Shown: piece by piece, positions 23,145 through 34,895 of the stretch
How the letters are laid out: the number at the start of each line of letters is the position of its first letter
Numbering within the stretch: the first letter of the stretch is position 1
Notes under the pieces: model-generated
Told to the model about the DNA's origin: nothing
Seen by the model: the letters and a program-made list of their open reading frames with translations, nothing else
The model's database searches: none
Origin: Stramonita haemastoma
Taxonomy: Eukaryota > Mollusca > Gastropoda > Neogastropoda > Muricidae
Direction of reading: 5' to 3'
DNA: 57,500 nucleotides
Assembly: GCA_030674155.1 (NCBI GenBank)
Contig: CM060318.1
Coordinates: forward strand, 1,037,959 to 1,095,458
Translations under genes and position numbers: made by a program

Positions 23145-25010
23145 TAGTCTGGTCATGGCGGTAACTGCTTTGCCCATGCGCTTGTTGAGCTCTATGTCAA
23201 GTGAGAGGGTGTCTGAGATAGTTGAGCCCAGGTGCACAAAGTCATGGACGGGCATCCAGGTCATGTCATTGATGTTGATGACTTGGGGAGAGTCAACCCC
23301 TGTCCCATTACGTGTTTTCTTCAAACTAATGGTAAGCCCGAAGTCTTAGCAGTCATCGCTGAAGTGAATCATGAGCTTCTGTAGGTCCTCAAATGAGTGG
23401 GTGTTAAGTAGGTGGGTGGTTACTGCTGTACTGTCTGCAAAGAGGAAGTCACGCAGGCACCTCAGCTGGACTGTAGTCTTGGCTCCTGGTTCGGAGGTAG
23501 ATGCCTTCAGCTGCAGGACCAAACGTGTGTTTCAGCATCACAGGAAAGAAGATTCCAAACAGAGTGAGAGCCAGGACGCAGCCCTGTTTAACTCCACTCC
23601 ATATGCTGACGGAAGCTGATGTTGAGCCGTCAAAGACGACGGTGCCTTTCGTGTCTTCGTGGAAAGATCTGATGATGCTGAGAAGTTCGGGCGAGCATCC
23701 GACCTTGGGAAGGATCTTGAAGAAGCCATCCCTACTGACCAGATTGAAAACCTTTGTAAAGTCTATGAAGGCAACGAAGAGTGGCTGCCTTTGTTTCCTA
23801 AATTTCTCCTGTAGTTGTTTGAGGGAGAACTCATATCTATAGTGGATCTGTTGGCACGGAAACCCACTGTGATTCAGGGTAGACTTGCTCTGCAAGTACC
23901 TGGAGCCTCTTCAGTACTATATAGTTTCTTTTGCACCAGGAGGAAAACTCTTCAACTTTTCTAGAATACATAAGATTAGATTTCGACATATCTACAAGAC
24001 TAGAATCATCAGAATAGTTCATTAATGGTGTAATATCAGAACCAGTGCAGTCATTAGTATATAGAGTGAAAAGGATAGGACACAGAACAGTGCCTTGAGG
24101 AAAACCAGTCGATGTTGACTTTTCATTGATATTGCTTTTATAAATCGGACACACTATGTTGGACACACCAGAAAGTTCACAACCCAAAGAATGAGACAAG
24201 GACAGACATTTAGTTTTGAAGGCAGAGGACGTCAATAAAGAGTATGCCAACAAAAGAGCCAGGGTTTTCCAGATGAGAGTAGGTATTGTCAACAAGGTGA
24301 GAGCATCTCATTCGTGCTCCTGTTTGCTTTGTATGCAAATTGGAAAGGACCTAGATTAGATAAAATGCACAGAAAATGCGGTTTTGGATAATGTGTTCGA
24401 AGTATTTCATAATTATTGCTTCTGTCAATTTTGCTTACTGCTCTTGTCACCTTTGTTTTTGTATTGTGTGACGACATCAGCATCCCTCATGTCTTGCGGT
24501 ACTTTGCCTTCACCCCAATAGAGGCAGAGGATTTCATGCAGCTCGGTGATGAGTCTCTCTTGCAGCACTTCAGTACTTCGGTGGGAATACATCTTTCCCA
24601 GGTGCCGTTGCCAGAGGCAAGAGAGTCCAGGGCTTTGCTGAGTTCATCTATGGTTGGTTCTCTGTCAAGCTCTTCCAAATCTGGTAGGCATGCTATGGCT
24701 TTCAGGGCATCTCCTGCGACTACATTTTTCTTTACGTATAGCTCAGTGTGGTGTTCTACCCAGCACTCCATCTGTTGTTCTCTATCTTGAATCACTTCCC
24801 CAGTAGCTGATTTCAAAGGGGCAGCTTTCTTTTGAGTTGAGCCAATGCTTGCTTGATGTCGTCATACATCGCCTTGATGTTGCCTGTGTCAGCTGCGATC
24901 TGAATCTGGGAGCAGAGCGAAGCCCAAAGTCGTTGGGCATTGCCTGGCAAACTGCTGGACTTTGCTGCAAGTACACGGCAGACATCATGCAGGGAACTGC
25001 ATCTTTATCA
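23145..25010 (-). pseudogene. LINE reverse-transcriptase pseudogene interrupted by another LINE piece
   Basis: Minus-strand remnant of a LINE whose RT resembles the type often annotated near craniofacial-development-protein-2-like elements. From high to low coordinate: a linker region with YDDIKQALAQLKRKLPL (about 24900-24800), the KSATGEVIQDREQQMECWVE block, EPTIDELSKALDSLASG and VPQDMRDADVV (about 24490). A foreign segment (23912-24438) follows. Then come RLQVLAEQVYPESQ, GFRANRSTIDM, the motif A region FVAFIDFTKVFN, the motif B region SGVKQGCVLA, motif C and HLGSTISDTLSLDIELNKR. Several frameshifts and a stop lie between motif C and the thumb. Motif A ends in N and motif C reads FADS instead of FADD, so it is catalytically dead. 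Both termini are missing. Confidence 0.85.
23912..24438 (-). pseudogene. Internal fragment of a second LINE RT embedded in the first
   Basis: Same strand as its host but a different, CR1/L2-like RT. It runs from about LTEAIIMKYFEHII (24430), FQFAYKANRSTNEM, and FPQGTVLCPILFTLYTNDC to the motif C region PLMNYSDDSSLVD. It stops abruptly at SSWCKRNYIVL (about 23915). It is truncated at both ends, which ordinary 5' truncation does not explain. YSDD is intact, but there are stops upstream and the flanking domains are gone. Confidence 0.75.
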
Positions 25011-25019
25011 ATAGTCACA

Positions 25020-25614
25020 AAGGGTGGGTGGGTTGTTTTTTATTCAGTGAAAAACCTCGCCTGCCCATGTGGACTTGTTGTTTGTTTCAGCGAAATTGCT
25101 GTGGGATTGCATAATCCAGTGATTATGCAAGAACCCCAAAGTCTGGCTCCAGTGAAGTGGACTCAGGCCTCACAAACAGCCGAAAGCCTCGCTGAGGCAG
25201 ACAAACAAGTCAACCTGTGCTTGTCAGATGTTTCATTTGATGGACTGGCCATCAGCACCAGGAAACTAGCTGAGTTTTTTTTTCTTGAAACTGTTATGCA
25301 TTTGGAAACATCTACTGAAGATTCAGCCAGGCTGACATCACTAGAAAACACCATTGATGTTATAGCAGACGGCGGTATATTGGAATGATCAGCCCTAGTG
25401 CTCACTGCTGATATTGTGTGGGTCAGGAACAACAGGGTCAAGCTTTGTGGTCTGTTCTTGTTCATTTGCACCAGCAATTTCAGTTTGTTTGCTTTGGTTT
25501 TTTCATCGTGATGTAGTATTAACTTCCTGTGGAGGTTTAAATTTAGGGACTGGAATAATTTCTTTTTGTTCATAGAGTGAGCTGTAATATTGTCAGACAG
25601 ACAGACAAAAAATA
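25020..25614. other. Anonymous sequence with open frames on both strands
   Basis: Open frames exist on plus (to 25388) and minus (25163-25711) but neither shows a domain, and the plus frame starts inside the LINE pseudogene. I cannot support a gene. Confidence 0.4.
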
Positions 25615-25930
25615 AGACATATACATACATAGCATACATACATACAAACATACATACATACATACATACATACATACATACATACATACATACATACATA
25701 CATACATACATACATACATACTACGTACATACATACGTACGATACGTACAGTAATACGTACGTACTACGTACTTACGTACAGACAGACAGAAAAGAGAGA
25801 CAGACAGACAGAACAGACAGACAGACAGATAATATAATAGATAGATAGATAATAGATAGATAATAATAGATATAATAGATAGATAATAGATAGATAATAG
25901 ATAGATAGATCAGACTAGATAGATAGACAC
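25615..25930. repeat. Composite tetranucleotide block (CATA, GTAC, CAGA, GATA)
   Basis: (CATA)n at 25620-25720 is followed by TACGTACG-type repeats, (CAGA)n and (GATA)n with indels. Mutually derived simple repeats. Confidence 0.95.
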
Positions 25931-26465
25931 TTCAAACGGTTTGCAAGGGCCAACTCAGTACAGAAGAGAGAGAGAGGCAGTTCAGACAGAGAACTCTCTG
26001 TCCGCCATCTGCCCTGATGATGTATATGTTGGCATTCGGGGTGGTCATCATATTACTTCGGTTGGCATGGGCTCTGAAGAAGGCTATTTTGTTAGAAACT
26101 GCAAGGGATGTTTGAATGGATTTCCGGTGGCCAAGCTGAGCGTCATGTGGACCAGATGGCGAGGACATAGCGTGATGGTAATGTGGACCAAGATGGCGCG
26201 GTACAAGCGGTGTAGCTGTCATGATGACAGATGGTGAAAGCGGTGAGGATCATGTGGACCAGATGGGGCGTTAACAGGTTGTGAGCGGCTGTGAGACAAG
26301 GAGAGTGGAGTTGGAGAACACTGCTCTTTCACTTAAGCTCTCTGTACTCTCTGTTAGTGTCTGCATGGGCGGCCTAGTTGTTTGAGTGCCGTTTGGCTGG
26401 TGGAGTTCCCGATTCTTGTGTTGCTGGGATACCCAATGGGGATGTCAGAAGAGACTCCGTTACTC
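25931..26465. other. Anonymous sequence with short repeats
   Basis: ATGTGGACCAGATGGCG or a close variant occurs three times (about 26147, 26180 and 26250). GGGCGGCCTAGTTGTTTGAG at about 26368 weakly resembles a tRNA-like A box, followed by a GGGATACCCAATGG segment. It may be a decayed SINE head. No gene is supported. Confidence 0.4.
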
Positions 26466-26478
26466 AGTCATCACACCT

Positions 26479-27034
26479 CCAATCCAATCCAATCATGTCG
26501 TCTATAGCCCCGCCAACCACACAGGCCATATTGGGGCTGTCACCTCGACAAATTTTAAAGCTCTAATTTAAACTGTGCAACTATATACAGATTAAAACGG
26601 GGTATAAAACCAACTTTAATGTCCTTGCTTGTATTGATACCCTGATCAACCAAAAGGGTCAGCCCAGGACGGCCACCACGTTGTGGGAAACTCACATCGA
26701 TCATACATAAAATGAGATAAAACCAAAACCAGATTCCTTTAAAAAAAAAAAAAAAAAAAAAAAACTTGCTCTTAGAGACCAACTATACCACTTTCACTCA
26801 TATCGGACCGAAAAAGCCCGATTTTCTCAGACGGAAAAAGCCTAATTCTCTCAGGAAGTTAAAAATGATGTCCTGTGGAACATCCCGAAAAAGAATCTTT
26901 GGGGAGTCTTCAGTAAAATGTTTGTACCTAATTTCCTGAACATCCCGACATTCCAGGAGCAGATGCTTGATGGTTACCCGCACATCACAAGTCACACACC
27001 ATGGGATTCCCTTGCCTTTCAGTAAATGAACGTG
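26479..27034 (-). mobile_element. 5'-truncated LINE with 13 bp TSD
   Basis: The direct repeat AGTCATCACACCT lies at 26466-26478 and 27035-27047, exactly outside the element. The minus-strand element starts in the last part of the RT frame. It has a T-run of about 24 (seen as poly-A at 26741-26764) and ends with ATTGG-type repeats (AATCC units at about 26479-26495 on plus). The terminal short tandem repeat and TSD are hallmarks of target-primed reverse transcription. Confidence 0.85.
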
Positions 27035-27040
27035 AGTCAT
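26798..27040 (-). pseudogene. LINE C-terminal zinc-knuckle fragment
   Basis: The minus-strand frame encodes THVHLLKGKG...WCVTCDVRVTIKHLLLEC...RYKHF. This is the C-x2-C/H/C knuckle that follows RT (and RNase H) in many Jockey/I-type LINEs: Cys, Cys, His and Cys are all present. Only about 80 residues remain because the copy is 5'-truncated. The apparent starting Met is partly supplied by the target site. Confidence 0.8.
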
Positions 27041-27047
27041 CACACCT

Positions 27048-27508
27048 GGGAATCACTGTGAGACCCTAGGTCCACGCTAGATGAGAATTTCGCATGTATG
27101 ACAGTGTCCAAGTACCTCACCTTATAGGCAGCCATACTTCGACTTCAGAATATTTTTCGTCCTCTGAAGGAGAGTGCACGTTGTTATTTAAGAGTTTGTT
27201 GTAACTGAAGGTAACCTCAACCAGACATTCTAAAACTAACAACATTTTTGTTTTTACTGCCTCATCATCCTTGACGTCTCTATCCTACTGTTCCCAAGCT
27301 GCTCATTTCAATGTCCCAGCCACGGAAATACCCAGATTCGTTATGCCGCTTCCGCCGGGTCTGAAGTCCACAGGGAGCCCATCGATATCAGGCTGCCGTG
27401 GTGCCATCAGTCAAAGGGGCCCTGCACTGCTGCTGGGTCACTTTGGTGGTGTTCAGTGGTGCCTGTTCTGAGCTAACAAGACACGCAGGACACCACCTAC
27501 TAAGCCCC
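27048..27508. other. Anonymous sequence
   Basis: No gene or known element recognised. A short open frame (27271-27471) lacks any domain. Confidence 0.4.
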
Positions 27509-28005
27509 CCACTAACGACAGTATTAGCTCAGTCGCGGAGCCAGACTAAGTGAGTCACCCACCTGAGGTGGCGACCACCACAAGACCAGAGCAACTGCGA
27601 CCACCCAATCAGAGGCAATTATTTTTATTGCATGATGATTAATGTTAATCAGGATGACGTAATGATGCTAATATAGATGTCAATATGCTTTGAGACTACT
27701 TGATAGGGCTGCACTCTACACTTACTATCATAATATGTCACGGTGTCAATCAGCTGGAGAAATACAGACACCTGCAGAGTTAGTCAGGTCATTTGAGCAA
27801 CACTCTCAAACTCGCATCCGTAAAGTGGATGAAACTCGAATGTGTGGTCCCAGTCTTCCCACTGAACCCACAGCACACTCACTTTGGTAGGAGTCGGCCG
27901 GAGTCTGAAAAATCCCTATGACTCTTGTGGGATTCGAATCCGCAACATTCCATTCCGAAACCCAGGGTGCTAACCACTGCAACGTGGCGGGTGATACTAA
28001 CAGCA
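27509..28005 (-). mobile_element. tRNA-derived SINE, family 2 (copy 1)
   Basis: The tRNA-like head is at the right end: on the minus strand CCACGTTGCAGTGGTTAGCA and a B box like GGATTCGAATCCC. A body follows with TTTTTCAGACTCCGGCCGAC, CGAGTTTGAGAGTGTTGCTC and ATTGCCTCTGATTGG, ending at GAGCTAATACTGTCGTTAGT. Compared with copy 2 (32579-33170) it lacks about 100 bp between GACCACCACAA and GACCAGAGCAAC. Non-coding. Confidence 0.85.
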
Positions 28006-28204
28006 TTCTCAGGTAAGCTGTGGCACCTGGCTTACATCAGGTAATGACCAATCACTTGGCCTGGGCCACACGTGTGGGGCTGAAGCAGGCTGTTGAATTG
28101 GGCGGGAACTGGAAACATGTCAAGAAAAGGATTTAAAAAACAAACATATTCTGACATTTTCTTCAAACGTCGTAAACTGAAATGTTAAGATCTGTCTGAC
28201 AACC
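28006..28204. other. Anonymous target region
   Basis: Sequence upstream of the LINE insertion at 28221. Nothing recognised. Confidence 0.4.
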
Positions 28205-28222
28205 AAGAATGCTGATTTCTGG

Positions 28223-28558
28223 GATTGTAAACATATTAAAGCCTTTTGGACAAGCTTAGAAAATGTATGTAAAGAACGATGCACAAATGCATGTAACATA
28301 ACTTTTTCCCGCAACTTAGTCATTTTTGGGGTAGATCAACGCATAAAAACAGATAAGACCTTCGATTTGATACTGCTGCTTGCTAAGTTACACATCTACA
28401 GAAGCAAACTTGATGGTCATATACCAAAATTTTCTAGTTTTCGAACACAGCTACATAATAGGTTTAAAACTGAGCAGTATAATGCACGCATTGCAAATAA
28501 CCTTATGAAATTTGAAATAGAATGGAGTCATTATAAAGCATTATTTCTGGATACATAA
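28223..28558 (+). pseudogene. LINE C-terminal domain fragment
   Basis: Open for 111 codons from the truncation point to TAA at 28558. It starts WDCKHIKAFWTSLENVC, continues FDLILLLAKLHIYRSKL and ends KFEIEWSHYKALFLDT. This pattern (WDC, a hydrophobic K-x-x-IYR segment, then FEIEW) is typical of the extreme C terminus of L1/Tx1-like LINE polymerases. No catalytic motif is included. There is no internal stop, consistent with recent insertion. The first Met (28367) is internal to the fragment. Confidence 0.82.
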
Positions 28559-28793
28559 AACATAGATAATCCATTAACATACAACTTTATAAAAAAAAAA
28601 AATTTAAAGGGAAAAAGGAAAGAAAAAAGATGCCCAAATCTTGAGATCTCATAAACAAGTCTTACTGTAAGTGGAAAAGGGAAAAAAGCAACTGTAACAT
28701 TTTCCTGTTGTACGACTATAGGGCATGGTATGTAGGTGGTACATTGTATGTATTTATGCATGTATGTATTCATGTAATTGTATGTACGTATGC

Positions 28794-28916
<123 letters not shown>

Positions 28917-29123
28917 TATGTATGTTTGTAGGCATTATATGCATATTATATGAATGAGGGTATTTGAACGTTTCTATAATCACTTACAGTATTAGTATGC
29001 ACCCATGAACATACGACTTATTCTCAATGATAATGCCTGTCATGGATATATGCTTTTGTAACAACAAAAGGAATTAAAAAAGTTTTTAAAAAAAAAAAAA
29101 AAAAAAAAAGAATGCTGATTTCT

Positions 29124-29300
29124 TGTCTCTGTCCGTCATTCGTGCACCTTGAAACAAGTTTGAAGATGAAAGAATAAAGGGAAAAAGAGCGCAGTACGCA
29201 CAAGATGACAGACACAATTTTAAATAGTAGGTGGCGCTGCTCTAGTGGGACACACTCTCCTCTCGGAACACAGCCCAAAATTCAGGCATAGAAACCTTCT
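29124..29300. other. Anonymous spacer
   Basis: Sequence downstream of the TSD. No gene recognised. Confidence 0.4.
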
Positions 29301-30051
29301 CTGACAGAAAGTTGTGTACAGTGCAAAGCAAAGCAGGATTTGCCTGTCTCTTGCCCTGACAGAAAGTAGTGTGCAGTGCAAAGTAAAGCAGGATTTGCCT
29401 GTCTCTTGCCCTGACAGAAAGTAGTGTGCAATGCAAAGCAAAGCAGGATTTGCCTGTCTCTTGCCCTGACAGAAAGTTGTGTACAGTGCAAAGTAAAGCA
29501 GGATTTGCCTGTCTCTTGCCCTGACAGAAAGTAGTGTGCAGTGCAAAGTAAAGCAGGATTTGCCTGTCTCTTGCCCTGACAGAAAGTAGTGTGCAATGCA
29601 AAGCAAAGCAGGATTTGCCTGTCTCTTGCCCTGACAGAAAGTAGTGTGCAGTGCAAAGTAAAGCAGGATTTGCCTGTCTCTTGCCCTGACAGAAAGTAGT
29701 GTGCAATGCAAAGCAAAGCAGGATTTGCCTGTCTGTTCATTTGCCTTGACAGAAAGCAGTGTGCAGTGCAAAGCAAAGCAGGATTTGCCTGTCTGTTCAT
29801 TTGCCCTGACAGAAAGTAATGTGCAATGCAATGTCAATGCACTGCAGGAATTGCCTGTCTGTTCATTTGCCCTGACAGAAAGTAGTGTGCAGTGCAAAGC
29901 AAAGCAGGATTTGCCTGTCTGTTCATTTGCGCGGACAGAAAGTAGTGTGCAATGCAAAGCAAAGCAGGATTTGCCTGTCTGTTCATTTGCCCGGACAGAA
30001 AGTAGTGTGCAATGCAAAGCAAAGCAGGATTTGTCTGTCTGTTCATTTGCC
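29301..30051. repeat. 55/60 bp minisatellite
   Basis: About 13 units of CTGACAGAAAGTAGTGTGCA, then ATGCAAAGCAAAGCAGGATT and TGCCTGTCTCTTGCC. The first seven have a strict 55 bp period. Later ones carry CTGTTCATTTGCC and have a period near 60 bp. One unit (about 29815-29870) has an internal ATGCAATGTCAATGCACTGC change. Long frames across it are repeat artefacts. Confidence 0.95.
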
Positions 30052-30205
30052 CTAATGATACTATAAATCGAGTCCCCGTGTACGAACGCACACAGAACAT
30101 CTTGCGCACACGTTAAATCCTGTTCCGCTTTTCGTAAGAGTATGCCATTGTGTGCCGGTGGGAACAGATGACAAGAATTTTTTTTTAAACTGCATACACA
30201 CGTCT
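30052..30205 (+). mobile_element. SINE family 1 body fragment
   Basis: Matches the family body from AATGATACTATAAATCGAGT through CTTGCGCACACGTTAAATCC to GGAACAGATGAC and ACTGCATACACACG. Both the tRNA head and the tail are missing. Confidence 0.85.
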
Positions 30206-30402
30206 GTTCTAGTTTTTTCTCCATTTTTAATGATTTGAGAAGACGGCAGACAGATAACTGTTTTGTTGTGTAACCACCATTAAGACCCTGCACTAAATGC
30301 GTGTATGGCATGTACAACATACAGAGGCAGAGCAGCAATCATGGCAAGAAGAAAATACAACCATAGATATGTGTAAAAACTTATTATAAACTAAACTGTG
30401 AG
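30206..30402. other. Anonymous spacer
   Basis: Nothing recognised. Confidence 0.4.
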
Positions 30403-30570
<168 letters not shown>

Positions 30571-30716
30571 GATAGATGTTTTGTGGAGTTCCAAAAGCCG
30601 TGCGCAAATAGCCCTCTACAAGATAAACTGGTTTCAACTGTTCCTCTCGTCCTGCAACATCAAAGGTCGTTAGGCATTTTCCTGCCAGTGTCTTTGACCG
30701 CTCCTGTTGGCCAGAA

Positions 30717-31684
30717 CACATTACCAATGCCACTGAACTGAACAGAACGCATTACCAATGCCACTGAACAGAACAGAACACATTGCCAATGCCACTGAAC
30801 AGAACACATTGCCAATGCCACTGAACAGAACAGAACACATTACTAATGCCACTGAACAGAACAGAACACATTGCCAATGCCACTGAACAGAACAGAACAT
30901 GTTACCAATGCCACTGAACAGAACAGAACATGTTACAAATGCCACTGAACAGAACAGAACACATTACCAATGCCACTGAACAGAACAGAACACATTGCCA
31001 ATGCCACTGAACAGAACAGAACACATTACTAATGCCACTGAACAGAACAGAACACATTGCCAATGCCACTGAACAGAACATGAACACATTGCCACATGCT
31101 ACAAACCAGAGAGCAGAACACATTACCAATAACACTGAACAGAACAGAACATGTTACCAATACCACTGAACAGAACAGAACATGTTACAAAATACCAACA
31201 TGAACAGAACAGAACATGTTACCAATGCCACTGAACAGAACATGTTACCAATACCACTGAACAGAACAGAACATGTTACCAATGCCACTGAACAGAACAT
31301 GTTACCAATACCACTGAACAGAACAGAACATGTTACCAATGCCACTGAACAGAACAGAACATGTTACCAATAACCACTGAACAGAACAGAACATGTTACC
31401 AATACCACGAACAGAACAGAACATGTTACCAATACCACTGAACAGACAGAACACATTACCAATGCCACTGAACAGAACAGAACATGTTACCAATGCCACT
31501 GAACAGAACAGAACATGTTACCAATGCCACTGAACAGAACATGTTACCAATACCACTGAACAGAACAGAACATGTTACCAATGCCACTGAACAGAACAGA
31601 ACATGTTACCAATGCCACTGAACAGAACATGTTACCAATACCACTGAACAGAACAGAACATGTTACCAATACCACTGAACAGGT
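30717..31684. repeat. 31 bp minisatellite (CCAATGCCACTGAACAGAAC)
   Basis: About 33 units of CCAATGCCACTGAACAGAAC plus AGAACATGTTA. An ACATTGC/ACATTAC subtype dominates the left half and an ACATGTTAC subtype the right half. CCAATACC and CCAATGCC units alternate in a four-unit pattern near 31200-31380, indicating block duplication. One unit (31081-31125) has an unrelated insert. Confidence 0.95.
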
Positions 31685-31827
31685 TATCCACAAAGCAGCC
31701 AACATGTTATGCCGCACACCTGCCCCCCTCTCCCCCCCAAAAAAGACTACTAAACCTCTGTCTCAGACACATCATGAACGAAAAGACGTGGAAAAAGCAG
31801 TAGAAATAGCTATTACTGCTAACGCAG

Positions 31828-31854
31828 GTGTGTGTATGTGTGTATGTGTGTGTG

Positions 31855-31950
<96 letters not shown>

Positions 31951-31951
31951 G
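31828..31951. repeat. (GT)n microsatellite
   Basis: About 120 bases with interruptions TAGTG and GGTG. Confidence 0.95.
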
Positions 31952-32111
31952 TGAAGTACAGGCTAAGGAAGTGAAATCTGTCGATGGATGAAGACAGGAA
32001 GCTAGTCGCCTCAGATTGTGTATCTGTATATCTCAACAATACAACATCGGGTCAGAACAGATTCTTGCCCTTTGCCGCTTGCTGTGTCTGTCTTTTCTGC
32101 TTCCACACTCA

Positions 32112-32195
32112 CTCCTGTCTCTCTCATCTCACACACACACTACATCCTCTCTCTCCCTCCTCTCCTCTCCTCTCTCTCTCTCTCTCTCTCTCGTC

Positions 32196-32241
<46 letters not shown>

Positions 32242-32247
32242 CTCTCT

Positions 32248-32339
<92 letters not shown>
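32112..32339. repeat. (CT)n then (AT)n
   Basis: CT-rich tract with CCTC and CGTC slips, then about 24 AT units (32290-32338). Confidence 0.95.
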
Positions 32340-32344
<5 letters not shown>

Positions 32345-32578
32345 GAGAGAAAGAGACGTTTGAAGCGCCCTAGTCTCTCCATCCTTCCAGAGGGTTGTCC
32401 TGCAGAAACACTCCACAACTGGTGACTGCCTCTTGTGGCTGGAGTAGCGCAGTAACCGTGGTGACTGTTTTGCCCTGACCTCATGCTGAAGCTGGCCATT
32501 CACGCAGCAGGCAGGCTGGCCAGGAGTAAGAAAGACGCACTTTCTCTGCACTCATGTCGCAGTGTTTGGTTATGACCC
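32340..32578. other. Anonymous spacer
   Basis: No gene recognised. Confidence 0.4.
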
Positions 32579-33170
32579 CTACTAACGACAGTATTAGCTC
32601 AGTCACACAGCCAGATTGAGTGAGTCACCCACCTGAGGTAGCGACCACCACAACGTCCCTCCAACGAACGTCACCCCGCGAACCCCCAACTCCAAAGGCT
32701 TTGACACTAACTCACTACTGGCACAGAGGTGTATGGATAAACTGAATCTGAGGTCACCGTGAGACCAGAGCAACGGGGCCTACTGAATCAGAGGCAATTT
32801 TTTTTTATTATTGCATGATGATTAATGGTGATGAGGATGATGTAATGATGCTGTTGTTGAAGTGCATCTGTTTTGAGATTACTTGACATGGTTATACACT
32901 ATCTTTACTATCATAATATATCCCGGCGTCAACCGGGCTTGAGAGATATAGACACCTGCAGTGTTGGTCAGGTAATTTGAGCAACACTCTCAAACTCGCA
33001 TCCGTAAAGTGGATGAAGCTCGACTGTGTGGTCCCAGTCTTCCAAATAGCCCACAGCACACTCACTGTGGGTAGGAGCCGGCCGGAGTCCGAAAAATCCA
33101 TATGGCTCTCATGGGATTCGAACCCGCGACCTTCCAAGGCGCTAACCACTGCGCCACGGCGGCTGGTTAG
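32579..33170 (-). mobile_element. tRNA-derived SINE, family 2 (copy 2)
   Basis: On the minus strand the head reads GCCGCCGTGGCGCAGTGGTT, with A box TGGCGCAGTGG, and a perfect-looking B box GGGTTCGAATCCC (about 33112-33125). The body matches copy 1 and ends at CTGTCGTTAGTAGG. It retains a segment of about 100 bp (32663-32763) absent from copy 1. No coding capacity. Confidence 0.88.
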
Positions 33171-33254
33171 ACATGTGTCATTCGCTGATGGGAATCAGGC
33201 ATCCATCAGCTGCAGTATCAGAGTCCTTTATCAGACAGAGAGAAGTCATGATTG

Positions 33255-33321
33255 CTAGCTCTCTCCTACTCTCGCTCTCCTCCTTCTCTCCTCTCTCTCT
33301 CTCTCTCTCCTCTCTCTCCTC

Positions 33322-33385
<64 letters not shown>

Positions 33386-33467
33386 TCTCTCTCTCTCATA
33401 TACACACACACGCATGCACACAAACGCACAGGCACGCATAACACACACACACACATACACACACACA

Positions 33468-33507
<40 letters not shown>

Positions 33508-33540
33508 CCACGCACAACACACACACACACACACAGAGTC
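33255..33540. repeat. (CT)n, (CA)n and (GCAC)n composite
   Basis: (CT)n to about 33395, then CA with ACGCA variants and about ten GCAC units (33470-33507), then CA again. Confidence 0.95.
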
Positions 33541-33764
33541 GGGCGTGCTTTTTGCGGTCAAACAGATGGGGCTGGATTGGGCTGACTGCAAGCTGTAGAG
33601 CTGCTCGCTATCTCAGCCAGTGTTTATTTCTGATGTACTGCACCACACAGACTTCTGTGTCATGTAATGTACTCTTTTTTCGAATGGCTCAGTTACAGGG
33701 TGGCTTCGTTGTCTGCAGTACTCAAAGACCCCAATCTTTCCCTACTTTCAGATAACTTCATTGC

Positions 33765-34185
33765 TGCTATAGCAGATGTCTATCATAAATTATCTGTTGT
33801 GAAACACAGACAGTTATTCAGTCAGTACATGGAACACATTGTTAGTATAACAGATGTCTGTATATTATCTCTGTTGTGAAACACAAACAGATATCAGCTA
33901 TATTCAGTCAGTACATGGAAAAAAAATGCTGATAAAACAGATGTCTACAATCTCTGTTGAAAAACACATACAGATATCAGCTATAATTATTCAGTCAGTA
34001 CATGGAAAACATTGCTAGTATAACAGATGTCTGTATATGATCTCTGTTGTGAAACATAGACAGATATCAGATATATTCAGTCAATACATAGAAAACATTG
34101 CTAGTATAACAGATGTCTACAATATCTGTACTGAAACACAAACAGATAATCAGCTATGCTCAGTCAGCACATGTAAATCGTTACA
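33765..34185. repeat. Tandem repeat of about 85 bp, five copies
   Basis: Units begin with CAGATGTCTRTA and carry ATCTCTGTTGTGAAACACA, CAGATATCAGCTATATTCAG and TCAGTACATGGAAAACATTG. Copies start near 33773, 33852, 33939, 34024 and 34110. TCTGTATATGATC and TCTACAATC subtypes alternate. Confidence 0.88.
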
Positions 34186-34895
34186 ACCACTAAACAGCCT
34201 TTTCTCAGCTTTCTCCCTACACTATATGGCAATGGACGTTTAGTCAGACAGAAAAATGCAAAACGTACAAAAAATACTGTAAGGAAACCACTAGCCAACG
34301 TGTGAAGCCTGCCCAAGAAAAAAGTATAAAACCAAATCACTGGCCAGTTAATGGCGAATTTATTTATGTATTAAAAAAACTCGGTTTCTTCCTGTGTAGT
34401 ACAGCCCTTCAATCGGAAATTTCCGATTAAGCGTAAATACAACAACAACAACAACAAAAACACAACAACAACAACAACAACAACAAATACAGTTTAGCCA
34501 CCACTGTGACAGTCTATATTCAGGTCTTCTATGCTCTGGTGTGCAGGATTACATTTTTGGAATTTTGCTAGGGACAGCCCTCTTGTTGCCGTAGGTTCTT
34601 TTACTGTGGCTTCAGAGGATATATTAATTTTGCTGGTTAAAGGAATGTCTGCAATACTTTACAAGCAAAATGAATAAACTGCTAGGTTACCCCCCCCCCC
34701 CCCCTCCTCCTATCCTTCTCCCAAGCAATGGACTGATTACCATTGGATATCACAGAAGATGGTTTATTGCATTCTCCTTCTCACACCCTCCTGCAACACA
34801 AGAGGCAAGACAAGCACCCCTACTTTGGGGTGTGAGGCATATCAGGGGCTGTCTGTCTGGCTTTGGCCTAGACGGGGTAATTTACTTCACCTCTT
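34186..34895. other. Anonymous sequence with (CAA)n and poly-C
   Basis: (CAA)n at about 34438-34486 and poly-C at 34690-34704. No gene or transposon recognised. Confidence 0.5.

Noticed and set aside
25020..25388. Plus-strand 183-codon frame as a host exon
   Set aside because: It begins inside the antisense of a LINE pseudogene, overlaps an equally open minus frame and has no recognised domain.
29220..30338. 372-codon minus-strand frame
   Set aside because: It spans the 55/60 bp minisatellite and part of a SINE; no domain.
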